From Epiperipatus broadwayi (lineage: Eukaryota; Onychophora; Udeonychophora; Euonychophora; Peripatidae), in NCBI GenBank assembly GCA_028023455.1, contig JAQFVV010000017.1, positions 2,551,001 through 2,615,000 on the forward strand: DNA of 64,000 nucleotides, in the 5' to 3' direction. Both the position numbers and the translations under genes were made by a program. Shown here one piece after another: positions 33,853-43,649 of the stretch. Positions within the stretch are counted from its first letter, which is position 1, and each line of letters starts with the position of its first letter. The notes under the pieces are model-generated. The model had not been told where the DNA came from. It did no database searches and worked only from the letters and a program-made list of their open reading frames with translations.

Positions 33853-33962
33853 ATTTTTTTTTCTCATGTATCACAGCATCAGCCGGGAAGCGAACCCGCT
33901 AACCCGGGCAATTGCTTGTAAAGCAGCTGTCGCTAACCTCTCGACCATCAATGCTTGACAAC
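33853..33962 (-). mobile_element. tRNA-derived SINE, copy 1
   Basis: Minus strand: a tRNA-like body (33955-33875) with acceptor stem AGCATTG/TGATGCT (seven pairs, two wobble), box A TGGTCGAGAGG and box B GGTTCGCTTCC, then GTGATACATGAG and an A run (T run at 33854-33862 on plus). The anticodon loop TTTACAA would give UAC, but the arms are imperfect. A second copy at 51127-51240 shares the flanking TCAAGCATTG and the ACATATGAAAAAAA-type tail, so this is a SINE rather than a tRNA gene. Confidence 0.7.
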
Positions 33963-34144
33963 ATGATTTTATTGAAACTAGTTTTTGATTCACTAACATG
34001 GTTTGAAAAGCTTTAACTAATATTGTAATGGGGGGGGGGGGTAAATAAATTTTAGCAATCTTTTCCTATTAATATTTGTAGGAATTTTTTTTTTTTAAAG
34101 AACTTTGTTTTCCTGAATAGACTTTTTAAAAGTTTGTGTAATAA

Positions 34145-34420
34145 TAGGGTATGAGCACAGACTTTCACACGACCCACCACTCTCCACTCCATCTAATAAC
34201 ACTGATACACTTAAACATACATATGTTGAAAAGATAAATAATCACCAATATACGTATTTCATGCTAAAACAGCAATCATCAGTTGGTCCAGATTATCATC
34301 TCTACACATATATACTATAAGTGCTCAGATATATATTAAGATAGACAATCCTCATACTTTAATGGACAGGCTTCAATCTACTCCACACTCCAACTCTTCA
34401 ACCGTCCATCCAATTGAAAA
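34145..34420 (-). mobile_element. Family H2 hammerhead repeat
   Basis: Full-length copy with the family order ACAGACTTTCA, CTCCACTCCATCT, GATACAC, the hammerhead, TATATA, CTTTAATGGACAGGCTTCAA, CCAACTCTTCAACCGTCC. Best match of the family to the 10280 copy. Confidence 0.7.
34233..34303 (-). ncRNA. Hammerhead ribozyme motif (family H2)
   Basis: Minus strand: CTGATGA (34282-34276), stem II TGC/GCA, GAAA, stem III ATA/TAT closed by CG, cleavage-site base A, stem I CCAA/TTGG then an asymmetric internal loop and a distal six-pair helix GATAAT/ATTATT. The two-part stem I with an internal loop is what natural hammerheads use for loop-loop contacts. Stem II is weak in this copy. Confidence 0.65.
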
Positions 34421-34605
34421 GTTTGTGATAATTTTTTGTTGTTGTTAGAAATCAGTTTGTTTGGGTTTTTTTGGAGGGACGGCGTACGATGAAGGATTTG
34501 AGTAATCATTTTAAAATATAAAATTATGTGACGGCTAATTAATATAACTCATAAAATTTGACTACCATCGGCGATTCAGATTGATATACGTCAAAATGGC
34601 ATATA

Positions 34606-35076
34606 TATTAATTTCTACCAAAAATAAGTTAATATTAAAAGGAAATATACCTATGTGTTTTAAAAGAAAAGTTTAATAAATATGTTTTACTAGTTATTAC
34701 TTATGGATCTGAGACTTAGACACTTAATAGAAGAGCAAAGAAATATCGAGAGGTGCATATTAGGAGTAAGAAGAAGAGATCGAAAGCGCAATACATGAGT
34801 AAGAGAACAAACAGATGTTAGTTGAAAGAATTAAGACTGAAGTGGGGTTGGATTAGACACATTGCTAGAAGAAATGATAATAGATGGACAATTGAAATCT
34901 TAAACTGGATTCCAAAAGATTGTAAAAGATCCATAAAGAGCCCACATGTGAAATAGATAGATGAAGTGAGAAAGTGTGCAGGGGTGATGAGGAGAAGAGA
35001 GGCTAGACATCGGAAAAGATGGATTGAACTTGGAGAAACCTTCATCCTACAGTAAATGGATAATGGTTGTTGATGA
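34606..35076 (+). pseudogene. RTE LINE fragment E (3' end)
   Basis: Plus-strand 3' end of the RTE family: KGNIPMCFKRK, then YGSET, RRRDRKRN, the WIPKDCKR-type block, and a terminal WIMVVDDD-coding (GATGAT) tail at 35050-35076. Riddled with frameshifts and stops. Only the last 470 bp are present, consistent with 5' truncation on insertion. It abuts a Penelope-type tail on the right. Confidence 0.7.
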
Positions 35077-35096
35077 TGATACATTGATTTGTAATT

Positions 35097-35335
35097 ATAT
35101 GTTGGATTATTTCCATCATCTAGAATTAAATGTTAAATGTCTTAAAAAAATACAAACTTTATTAAAACTTTTCAAATACTTTCAACTGTTAATATTAATA
35201 CAAAGATTAGTATATAACACAATGTTTCTGGTTGTATTATTTTTCTCTGTTCTTCAGCTGTTGCTAATCTAATCAATGACAACTAACATGGGAATCGAAT
35301 CTGAGATCTTTTAAATTCATAAATACTGAATTTAT
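35097..35335 (-). mobile_element. Penelope-type 3' unit, single copy
   Basis: Minus strand: tRNA-like part with a degenerate box B (GATTCGATTCCC at about 35300-35289), the CTGAAGAACAG block, CATTGTG-type tail, and the terminal TAGATGATGGAAATAATCC. Same unit as at 26682, 38880, 43001 and 45588, but without an inverted partner. Confidence 0.5.
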
Positions 35336-35339
35336 GACA

Positions 35340-36385
35340 CTTTTGTTTTTCAAACTTTTTGGTATTTTAGTAAACATTAATTTAAATTGAGAAAATAAAA
35401 TAAAAACAGGAGAGGTGAATTAACTCCAATAACAACTTTTTTTTTTTTTAATATTAATGACTGATTCTGATAAAAAATAATTTAGAAATTAAATTTAAAC
35501 AATTTTAGCATTAATAACGTGTATGGTAAGATTAGTATAAGTACGTTAGGAAATATACATAAGAACAATTGAAAATCAAGGATCACGCAGTGAGATCTGA
35601 CATATTTATATAGCAAATGATCGATATTTGAGTCTTTCTAATAAAGCTTATTAGTAGCAGCTACAGATTTTAGTTTTAAAAAAATAATAATATTGTTTTT
35701 GTATTTCCTGAGAATTATTTATACTCTCTTGGCGGCAAGTGAAAAAAATATGCTTGTTGGTTAAAGCACTAGGCAGTTTGTAAAGTATCAAGTTGCTTTA
35801 GGCGCCTCCTCACGTCGTAGGAAGCCCCGACTTCACGCCCACTCATTCATATGAACGTATAGACGAGCCTAGATTTTTCTGCAACATCTCTAACATTGTT
35901 TATCTCATAGCTTTATTTCTTCAAACAAAATATACAGACATTATTTTCGTTAATATTTTGTTGATTCTCAGTGAGATCGTATTTAACTTAAACCCTAAAC
36001 TATGTAGACAGTATTTTTGACGAGATAAAAAATGTTATAATTTCTTTTCTTTTTTTTTTTTTAAGGGTTATATTAAATACATTTTTTTTTAATATTTGAG
36101 ACTTAAATTAATTTTCTTTAATATGTATAAAACAAATACTGTAGTATGTTTGCTTTAATTGATATCACCTTTATAAATATTTCAGTACACAAGAGTAATA
36201 AACTACAATGAAGTCAAAAAACATTTAAAAAATTGTAATTGAAAAGGAATACTGACATCTAGAGAGAACGATAATGGGAGATTAAAATGTTGAGATAGAA
36301 GCAGATATGAATAATAAAATCGAAGGCAGATGTATGTTGAAATAAAAATAAGCGTGAACTTTGATAACCCATAGTAAAAATAAAG
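35340..36385. other. Unassigned; CpG-bearing segment at 35798-35865
   Basis: 35798-35865 contains GCGCCTCCTCACGTCGTAGG and GAAGCCCCGACTTCACGCCC, partly resembling 28510-28550 (CCTCCTACGA...TGACGTCAC). Otherwise AT-rich with no gene seen. Confidence 0.35.
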
Positions 36386-36389
36386 TATA

Positions 36390-36730
36390 AAACCACCAAA
36401 ACTTCACATGATCAACATTTCCTATACTTATCCAATCTATTAATAACAATGGAAAACTCTATATGAATATATAAGGGAATAATCTTGGGCTCCTACCTTT
36501 ATATTTAACTAAATAGGTAAAAGATGGCTGCTAACGGTTGCATTATCCTAAGATCTAAATGCAGTGCTCTCTGATCCAAGGTTCCTCACTGATGAGTGTC
36601 ATAAGCCAGAAACTAATCTGGGGATATTGGATGAGTAGGCACTAGATAGAAATTTTATACACAAACCATCTTGGATTCATTCATTATTAAAGCATGTTGT
36701 GGGTAACACTTTGATACTGTTAAAAATATA
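36390..36730 (+). mobile_element. Family A element
   Basis: Left end AAACCACCAAAACTTCACATGATC, a shortened inverted-repeat zone, then a direct unit with AGGTAAAAGATGGCTGC, the hammerhead and the ATTTTATACACAAACC block; the right inverted repeat is badly decayed. Confidence 0.6.
36573..36634 (+). ncRNA. Hammerhead motif, weakened (family A)
   Basis: CTGATGA 36589-36595, stem II GTGTC/GCC partly paired, GAAAC, then AATC instead of AGTC, which removes the C-G pair of the two-pair stem III. Stem I CCTCA/TGGGG retained. Probably inactive. Confidence 0.5.
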
Positions 36731-36780
36731 TACATGGTCGAAAAATTAGAAATAAAAAAATTGCACATGAAAAGCTCTAA

Positions 36781-36902
36781 TTAATACTGAATAGATTCTA
36801 AATGAGTTATCATAATTTTGTAGTGACTGGATTGAATTATGGTATAAATCAATCCCATCACTACAAAATTATGGCAACACATTTGTAATCTATTCAGTAT
36901 TA
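36781..36902. repeat. Small inverted repeat (MITE-like)
   Basis: Arms 36781-36838 and 36843-36902 are complementary with about seven mismatches, ends TAATACTGAATAGATT. Total 122 bp with almost no loop. No target duplication recognised. Confidence 0.5.
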
Positions 36903-37127
36903 CCTAGGGTTAGGAATAAAATGAGCTGTCGATGACTTGGAAAAAAATCTTCAAATATGTTGAATAACACATTAAGTTTAGTTGAAATGATAATGGTAAC
37001 ACTGATCAAATTAAAAGAGAATAACTTCAATTAAAATTTTAAAAATTTGAAGTAGGATTTACTTTCAAACAGTTCTCTAGAGCACACACAATATCAGAAC
37101 TGATAAAATGGACACAGTGATATAATT

Positions 37128-37430
37128 TGTAGTTAGCCCACTAAACAACATATGAAGGCCATTTTCTATGCTTACACAAGCTGTTAAAACAGTGATCAAT
37201 CTCCATACAGTAGTGCCACCCAGTGCAATCCACAGTAATCAAGGGGTGCAAGAAAGTTTGTTAACTAAAAAGATCAAAGGTGGCTGCTGGAGATTTGCAT
37301 TAGATCCTAAGATCTGCGTGCAATTCTCTCAAACTCAATGCTCTTCACTGATGAAAGCCACAAGCTAGAAACTAGTCTACTGTGGCTTGCACTAGGTGGC
37401 ACACATGGAAAATTTGTCACTATAATTTGT
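37128..37430 (+). mobile_element. Family A element
   Basis: Order: CACTAAACAACATATGAAGG end, TTACACAAGCTGTTAAAACAG, CTCCATACAGTAGTGCCACC, GATCAAAGGTGGCTGC, hammerhead, then a deletion joining directly to the TGGCTTGCACTAGGTGGCAC right repeat. The 66-codon open frame here is not a gene. Confidence 0.65.
37332..37386 (+). ncRNA. Hammerhead motif, stem I deleted (family A)
   Basis: CTGATGA 37348-37354, stem II AGC/GCT, GAAAC, stem III AC/GT, GTC 37375-37377, but the downstream strand reads TACTG instead of TGGGG because of the deletion, so stem I cannot form normally. Core intact, fold probably dead. Confidence 0.5.
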
Positions 37431-37434
37431 AGTT

Positions 37435-38370
37435 TTTACTATTTTGTACTTCACTCAATGTAAATATGGATCTATTACTATTAGATAGAGATTAATGATG
37501 ATTATTATAGAAGTAACCTGATCTGGTTTCTCAGTGAGTGTTACAACATGTCTTTCAATCACTTGCAGTAGAAGTTTCTTAACTATTTCATGCAAATGTG
37601 AATGTTTGCATAAACAGGGGTGTTTTGATTACTTCTACAATGGCTAGGCAATTTATTTTAACAAGAAAACATAAATTGTTCTAACACTAACTTAATATGG
37701 TCTATTCAAACTCTAATTACATATATTAATATCAGCTCCTACATATGTATGTAAAATAAGATTTGAATGATAAGTAGCCTGGTATATGAGCTTTCAAATA
37801 ACCAAACTTGCAGGGTAATACAGAGAATTATATGGTTAACTTCACTTTTCTAAAGTATCAAGTTTCTTCTAGCTGTCATTCATAATTTACTCTCCCTTCT
37901 TTTAAAACTTTACCTTTTTAATTTTCATTTCTCTGGAGCATAAAATCTTTATTAGATTAATCTGTAACTATGTATTAATTATTTTTATTTTCATAAAAAA
38001 AACAATCTTTTGTATTTTTAAAACATTTTAATTATTATATTTATTTCTAGGTTATAATTTAATAATATCAAATAAAGCTATTAAATACTCCTTTTCTTAT
38101 CATAGAATATTTTTGGAATATTACTTTTTAATAATTTTTATTTTAATATATAATAATACCTCCTTTCACCCTGGAAGCCTACCTATTTTTATTTTTAATT
38201 AAACGGTATTTTAAATAGCTTCCTGCTTTTTCTTCTATTCCTCTTTCTTGCTTACTTTGTAACTTTTTTGTGAAAACGTGGATTTTTTGCACTGATTGAT
38301 TTCTGACTCTGCTTTTAAAATTTTTACAGAATTCTGGTACATCTATTCCATAGTAGCTTGGTTTTAAGGC
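37435..38370. other. No gene seen
   Basis: AT-rich sequence with nothing recognisable. Confidence 0.5.
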
Positions 38371-38374
38371 TTTG

Positions 38375-38760
38375 GTGATGTTATATTGCTAAGGCTATTA
38401 ATATATGATATATCTGAATTTAGTTCAGCCTCATATGGCTATTTAAGTTAGATATCTGAATTTGAAGACATATAGATGTCTGAAAATTTCAGATTTTCTA
38501 CATAATAGTTAAGTATTAGATAAATGTTGTGATTGAGTTGGTATTTTAGATCTAGTGTTTGAATATCATAGCATCTTACTGATGAGAGGCATTTGCTCGA
38601 AACTGGTTTGGGGATATGGATAATTCTAGATAGAGGTTTTAAATGTTATTAGCACACTCATTATATTATATTTGTAAATACAAGTTAATTAAATCACATG
38701 ATGTATGACTTGGTTTCCTTACTATTCTGTAGTAGTCACTGTAATCTTACTCTTTAACAT
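38375..38760 (+). mobile_element. Family B hammerhead repeat, copy 1
   Basis: Aligns with 48070-48480 over the blocks GCTAAG, TAATATATGATAT, CAGCC-CATAT-GCTATTT, GAAGACAT, GTCTGAAAATTTCAGATTTTC, TTAGATCTAGTGT. The overall order (GTTCAG...CATATGGCTATTTAAG, AGATCTAG, hammerhead, TGGGGATATGGATAA) parallels family A, so B is a diverged relative. Confidence 0.6.
38560..38626 (+). ncRNA. Hammerhead ribozyme motif (family B)
   Basis: CTGATGA 38579-38585; stem II GAG/CTC with a regular G-C first pair; GAAAC 38599-38603; stem III AC/GT closed by TG; cleavage triplet GTT. Stem II is better closed than in family A. Stem I proximal pairs rely on G-T wobbles. Confidence 0.62.
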
Positions 38761-38879
38761 ATTAGTGTCTTGATTTTTCTGGATTTTTATCTTCTGCCTC
38801 AAATTTTTTAATTAATGTTTTCTGATTTATAGCATCCTTATAAATTTTATAATCAGATTTCAAACAGTTTCAAATAGTA

Positions 38880-39325
38880 ACTATATATTGAATTATTTTC
38901 ATCATCTAATATTAATTTTTACATCTTTTAAAAAAATCAGAATTTATTTAAACCTTTCAAATAAATTCATCTGCCAGTAATAATATGCAGGTAACAATAT
39001 TTTAAGTGGTATTATTCTTTTCTTTTCTTTAGGTGTTGATGGCTTAACCAATCACAGTATTAGCATAGGACCTTTACATTGAATGTTGACTGTTGAGATG
39101 ATATGAATCTAAATATTAGGTTTGATTCTCTTGCTGGTATTGTCACTGGTCAGACTAGTAACACCTGAATTAGGAGAATAATCCCATTAAGAACATTGTA
39201 CTATATACTAACATGTGCACCATTTCCGGCAATTGAATGTATTTGAAAAGTTTAAATAAAATTTGAATTTTTCTAAAGTCATATAATAATTGATATTAGA
39301 TGATGAAAATATTTAAACTTATATT
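38880..39325. mobile_element. Palindromic pair of Penelope-type 3' units
   Basis: Left arm (38880-39090, minus) and right arm (about 39100-39325, plus) carry the same unit head to head: terminal TAGATGAT-type end, TTTAAATAAA, TGTGCAC, CACCTGAA and the tRNA-like centre. More decayed than the 26682 pair. Confidence 0.5.
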
Positions 39326-39756
39326 ATTACTAAAATATTATCATCACAAACTTTTACACAACAGTTCAAAGTATAGTTTGTAGATAATATCAATAACCAT
39401 CTCATTTTTCTTTCTTTGTGTTCCATGTTCATATACAATACTAGAACCTTACTTCAAAACTTCATTTGTTATCACACAACTCGATTTGCATTTTTCTTGA
39501 CATTTGTAGAAAAAGATCCATTCCTAGATCTCTATCTAATAATAAATGCTATGGAAACTAACCAATGGCAACTGATAAAGGGTTCATCTGTTTAAATTTA
39601 TAAAGGTTTTACATAAGGTGATAGATAGCTTGATAATCCATTTGATTGTGGAAAATATGGATAGATTATATCCAAAAAAAATTGAATTTCTTAAAAGTAA
39701 AACCAGTTTCATTATCTAATATAATCATTGCTACATTTATATGTTGGACTATTTCC

Positions 39757-39766
39757 ATCATCTAAT
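39757..39766. repeat. Target-site duplication of RTE element A (left)
   Basis: ATCATCTAAT, repeated at 42994-43003. The two flanks join to the uninterrupted Penelope-type tail sequence seen at 38890 and 35120, confirming insertion. Confidence 0.85.
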
Positions 39767-39774
39767 CATCATCA

Positions 39775-40722
39775 TCAACCATTATCAATCCACTGCAGGA
39801 TGAAAATCTCTCCAAGTTCAATCCATCTTTTCTGATCTTTAGCTTCTCTTCTCCACATCACCCCAGCACACTTTCTTATTTCATCCATCCATCTCACATG
39901 TGGTCTCTTTCTGGGTCTTTTACAATCTCTTGGAATCCAGTTTAAAATTTCAATTGTCCATCTATTATCATCTCTTCTAGCAATATGTCCAGCCCAACTC
40001 CACTTCAGTCTTTTAATTTTTTCAATGAGGTCAGTAACACATGTTTGTTCTCTTACCCATACATTGCATTTTCGATCTCTTCTTGTTACTCCCAACATGC
40101 ATCTCCCCATACTTCTTTGAGTGGTTTGAAGTCTCTGTATTGCTCTTCTATTAAGTGTCCAAGTCTCAGATCCATAAGTAAGAACTGGCAAAACACATTT
40201 ATTAAAAACCTTCCTTTTCAAACACATAGGCATATTTCCTTTTAGTATCAAGTTATTTCTACCAAAAGCATTCCAACCAAGTTTAATTCTATGATTAATT
40301 TCATCCATTATGTTTCCATCTGTATTAATAATCTGACCAAGGTATTTTTAACTGTTAACTTCTTCTAATTCATCATAATCAATCTTTATTTTCATATTTT
40401 GAGAAAATCTATTAAACATTACTTTAGACTTTTTAACATTTATCTTTAGTCCTACTTTCCTACTTTCATCTGATAACTCCTGCAACATTTCCTGTAACTC
40501 TAAAGCATTATTTGCAAAAACAACTACATCATCTGCAAAATCTAAATGACTTAAATAGTCTCCATTTACTTTCACTTCTTTAGCTTCCCATTTTAATCCA
40601 CAAAATACTTCTTGCAGCACTGCTGTAAAAAGATTTGGAAATATGGAGTAACCCTGTCTTACACCCTTCTCAATGTTGACTTTCCTACTATCATTATGTA
40701 ATCTAATTGTTGCTGTTGCATT
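39775..40722 (-). pseudogene. RTE reverse transcriptase, palm motif C to C-terminus
   Basis: Continues the RT of element A after a one-base deletion near 40720. It contains VRQGYSIFP, then HLDFADDVVVFANN with the catalytic Asp pair (FADD variant of YADD), LKINVKKSKVMF, and after a stop codon at 40348-40350 the C-terminal domain: YGSETWTLNRRAIQRLQTTQ, WIPRDCKRPRKRP and WRREAKDQKRWIELGE, the usual RTE ending. The stop changes NNYKYLG-type sequence (preserved in copy B at 63420) to NS-stop. Ends at 39775 with WIDNG just before the triplet tail. Confidence 0.85.
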
Positions 40723-41168
40723 TTATAAATATTCTTTAAAATATGACAATATCCTGGATCTATACCTTGATGATCCAATGCTTTAATCACTGAAGAAATG
40801 TTTATAGAATCAAATGCTTTTTCATAATCTACAAATCCTAAACATAATGGCAACTCATATTCATTTGTCCTTTCTATAACTTCTCTCAAAACCTGGATAT
40901 GATCTCCTGTACTAAAACCACTTTTAAATCCAGCTTGTTCTCGTTGTTGGTGGAAGTCCAGGGTTCTCTGTAGACGAGTTGTAATTATCTTAGTAAAAAT
41001 TTTGTATAAAACGGATAAAAGGTTGATAGGTCTGTAATTTCTAATATCTTCTTTATCACCTTTTTTAAATATTAATATTAATACTGCATTCTTCCAATCA
41101 TCTGGTACATCTTTATCATTTAGACATTTGGAATATAACTTTGCTAAAAAAAAATTGTATTTCTTCAC
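40659..41168 (-). pseudogene. RTE reverse transcriptase, fingers and motif A
   Basis: Reverse transcriptase segment with AVLILIFKKGDKEDIRNYRP (motifs 0-1), LLSVLYKIFTKII, QAGFKSGFSTGDHIQVLREV (motif 2a) and CLGFVDYEKAFDSI (motif A, first catalytic Asp). It is out of frame with the endonuclease because of a one-base length change in a nine-A run at 41146-41154, and goes out of frame again near 40720 where one base is missing relative to copy B (TGCATTTTATA here, TGCACTTTTATA there). Polymerises DNA from LINE RNA at the nicked target in active relatives. Confidence 0.87.
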
Positions 41169-42606
41169 CTGCTTCTTTTAATATATCAATTATAATTCCA
41201 TCATTACCTGGAGCCTTCCCTTTCTTCATAAATTTAATTGCATGTCTCACTTCCTCATTCAAAATTCTGGGCAATTCAGAAGATATAATAGGTATAGGTG
41301 GTACTTGTTCTTTATTACTATATAATTCTTGATAGAAGTCTTCTACACATTTCATGATATCACCTCTCTTTTTAGTAATAATGCCATCTTTTTTTCTTAT
41401 TGCAGATATAAATTTCCTACCAATACCAAAATGTTGTCTTACACTCTTTAGACTTTTATTTTCTTCTACAGCTTTCCTTGCTAGTTCACAATTATACTTT
41501 CTTATATAATTTTCAACTCTTTTCCACACCATTTTACAAAATTCGAGATATTCAATCCCTTTTAATGCATCATTGTTGTATATCTTCATATTCCTTCTTT
41601 TCTTCATAAATTCTCTAGTCTCAGTAGAAATTTTATTAGTCAATTGCTGCTTTTTTCTACCAGCTATCTTTGTTGCAGTTTTTAAAAGTGTATCAGTTAT
41701 TTTCATATTAATTTCATTCAAATCTGAATCCTGTTCAAAATCTCCTAACACTTGAAACCTATTTGTAAGTTCTAATTTAAATTCATTAGAATGTTTCTGA
41801 AGATTAGGAATATCAACTGTAAATATTGTTTTTCTCAATAATTTTTGTCTCTCTAGTTTTACATTAACATGTAACTTACACCTTACTAATCGATGATCAC
41901 TTCCTGTGTTAAATTTATTAAGAACATTACGATCTTGAAATATGTATTTCCTGTTAGTCAAAATATAATCCAATTCTGCTGTACCTTCATTTGGATGCTT
42001 CCATGTCCATTTCCTTTTAACATTTTTCTCAAAAAATGAATTCATAATATAAAGTTTTTCTTTTTCTGCAAACTCCACAAGTCTATGTCCTCTCTCATTT
42101 CTATTACCATAACCAAAATTACCTACAGCAATTTCATCTTTCATTTGTCTACCAATTCTAGCATTAAAGTCTCCCATAACAATTTTAAAATGTTGTTTAC
42201 TCTGATCAAAAGCCTTTTGTACATCCATATAAAAATCTTCTACTACTTCATCACTATGAGAACTTGTTGGGGCATAAACCTGAATTATCTGCATTTGGTA
42301 TCTGCTATTAAGTTGTATAACTAATCTTGCCACTCTGTCCGATACACCATCAATCTCCCCAACATTGTTCTTCCACTTTTTATTTATAATGAATCCTACT
42401 CCACTTGTATTTCCAATATTTGTGCCTTTATAATAGAGCATATGTCCACTTTTTAAATCAATTGTCTCTTCACCTTTTCTTCTAACTTCACAAAGTCCAA
42501 TAATATCCCATTTAATATAAGAGAGTTCTTCTTCTAATTCTTGCAATCTTCCTTCACTTGAAAGTGATCGGCAGTTGTAAATACCTAAATAAAAAGTCGT
42601 CATCAA
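41116..42606 (-). CDS. RTE endonuclease plus N-terminal RT linker
   Basis: Open for 496 codons. Apurinic/apyrimidinic-type endonuclease domain (residues about 5-245): NCRSL with the metal-binding Asn11, CEVRR with Glu40, VYAPTSS (109-116), GDFNAR (145-150), WTWKHP (200-205), ELDYILTNR (211-219) and SDHRLV (236-241). All catalytic residues are in place. It nicks the target to prime reverse transcription. Residues 245-430 are the linker, followed by GKAPGNDGIIIDILKEAGEE leading to the RT. The frame ends early at the A-run frameshift. Start chosen at the first of two Met codons just before the domain; the native start may be further upstream. Confidence 0.9.
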   Translation of the reverse strand: MMTTFYLGIYNCRSLSSEGRLQELEEELSYIKWDIIGLCEVRRKGEETIDLKSGHMLYYKGTNIGNTSGVGFIINKKWKNNVGEIDGVSDRVARLVIQLNSRYQMQIIQVYAPTSSHSDEVVEDFYMDVQKAFDQSKQHFKIVMGDFNARIGRQMKDEIAVGNFGYGNRNERGHRLVEFAEKEKLYIMNSFFEKNVKRKWTWKHPNEGTAELDYILTNRKYIFQDRNVLNKFNTGSDHRLVRCKLHVNVKLERQKLLRKTIFTVDIPNLQKHSNEFKLELTNRFQVLGDFEQDSDLNEINMKITDTLLKTATKIAGRKKQQLTNKISTETREFMKKRRNMKIYNNDALKGIEYLEFCKMVWKRVENYIRKYNCELARKAVEENKSLKSVRQHFGIGRKFISAIRKKDGIITKKRGDIMKCVEDFYQELYSNKEQVPPIPIISSELPRILNEEVRHAIKFMKKGKAPGNDGIIIDILKEAGEEIQFFFSKVIFQMSK

Positions 42607-42626
42607 ATGGCAACCTGAGTCTGCAA

Positions 42627-42935
42627 TCAGAGGATTCTTACCACCCTCTGCCTTCGGCCACCAACCGCTGCCTTGGTTGGGGACTTTTCAGCTTCTTGGG
42701 AATAAGAGCCATAATTTATTTTTGTCTGCCATGATTGTATATATTGGAAAAATATTCTTAAACTCGGAGGTAAAAAGCCAATAAACTCACCACGCTGGCT
42801 AATGCGTGTTGGTGAGCAGCCCATCCATGTTCGTATACTATATGAATAATCACACAGTAATAACAGCTGCAATGACAAGAACATATGGAGTGAACATTGG
42901 GAATTTGCCCTGTTCGGTTCCTTTAAGGCCTCCAA
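42627..42935 (-). CDS. Open frame in the RTE 5' leader (102 aa)
   Basis: Ends 20 bp before the endonuclease start and in another frame. No recognisable domain; it includes GCSPTRISQRGEFIGFLPPS and ends with basic GGRRQRVVRIL. Some RTE elements carry a tiny ORF1 ahead of the main ORF, so this could be a translated leader, or chance. No second copy of this region exists in the window to test conservation. Confidence 0.35.
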   Translation of the reverse strand: MEALKEPNRANSQCSLHMFLSLQLLLLCDYSYSIRTWMGCSPTRISQRGEFIGFLPPSLRIFFQYIQSWQTKINYGSYSQEAEKSPTKAAVGGRRQRVVRIL

Positions 42936-43000
42936 GAGAAATCAAAGGGTCTCCTTTCAGTTAATAGCAAACTCATTTCTGCAGCCCATCATAATCATCT

Positions 43001-43440
43001 AATATGAATATTAAATGTTTTGGAGAAAAATTTAACTTTATTTAAATATTCCAAATACATTAACTGTTAGTAATAGCACACAAGTTAGTATATGCACAAT
43101 GTTTTGAGAAGTATTATTCTTCCCTCTTCTTCAGGTGTTGCTGTCTTGACCAGTGACAGTACTAGCATGGGAATTGAACCTGGACCCATAGATTCTTTGA
43201 GTATTGAAATTTAATGAATGCTCTAACCAATTGAACCATTCTGCCAAAGGTAGGATCCTTTTGAAACATTGTGCGTATACTAACCTGTGTGCTATTGCTA
43301 ACAGTTGAGTGTATTTAGAATATTTAAATAAAGTTAAATTGTTCTAAAGACATTCAATACTCATATTACCTAATGGAAATAGTCCAACATATAAATACAA
43401 CTAAAACACCATCATCATAAACCTTCAGGAAAACACTAAT
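43001..43440. mobile_element. Penelope-type unit split by the RTE insertion
   Basis: The minus-strand unit runs from 43255 (CAGAATGGTTCAATTGGTTAGAGC with box A) via box B GGTTCAATTCCC (43170 region) and CTGAAGAAGAG to the tail; its last about 38 bp lie on the other side of the RTE at 39729-39766. A truncated inverted partner (43262-43440, plus) retains TTGAAACATTGTGCG and the terminal ATAAATACAACTAAAACACC. Box A to box B distance is 58 bp, as in class II tRNAs. Confidence 0.55.
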
Positions 43441-43649
43441 CATTGCTATAATATGCCAAAAAAAATTTCAGCTTTAAGATCATCACCTCACGATCAATAG
43501 TTTATTATATTATATTCCACTTAATGTAGGTATAAATCTACTACTATAAAACAAATACATTCAAAGTATCTGCATGATCTAAATGTATTTCTTGCTTGAT
43601 TTTCAATGTTTTTAAGGCAATAAATGACTGTGGAAAACTTTGTAATGTT

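Larger units (their letters stand above)
39767..42993 (-). mobile_element. Full-length RTE-clade LINE
   Basis: 3227-bp non-LTR retrotransposon read on minus. Layout in its own orientation: 5' leader with a 102-codon frame, an apurinic-type endonuclease, reverse transcriptase, and a short 3' end closing with (GATGAT)n. It is flanked by a 10-bp target duplication and inserted inside a Penelope-type unit. Length, single main ORF, lack of poly(A) and the triplet tail are typical of RTE elements. The polymerase part has two frameshifts and one stop, so it cannot move on its own, but the low damage makes it the youngest RTE copy here. Confidence 0.88.

Noticed and set aside
33875-33955. Functional tRNA-Val gene
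   Set aside because: Anticodon and T arms are mispaired, and the same body with another middle recurs at 51150-51237 with an A-rich tail, so a SINE fits better.
39985-40245. Plus-strand open frames within 39985-42324
   Set aside because: Antisense shadows of the RTE element, whose minus strand encodes endonuclease and reverse transcriptase.
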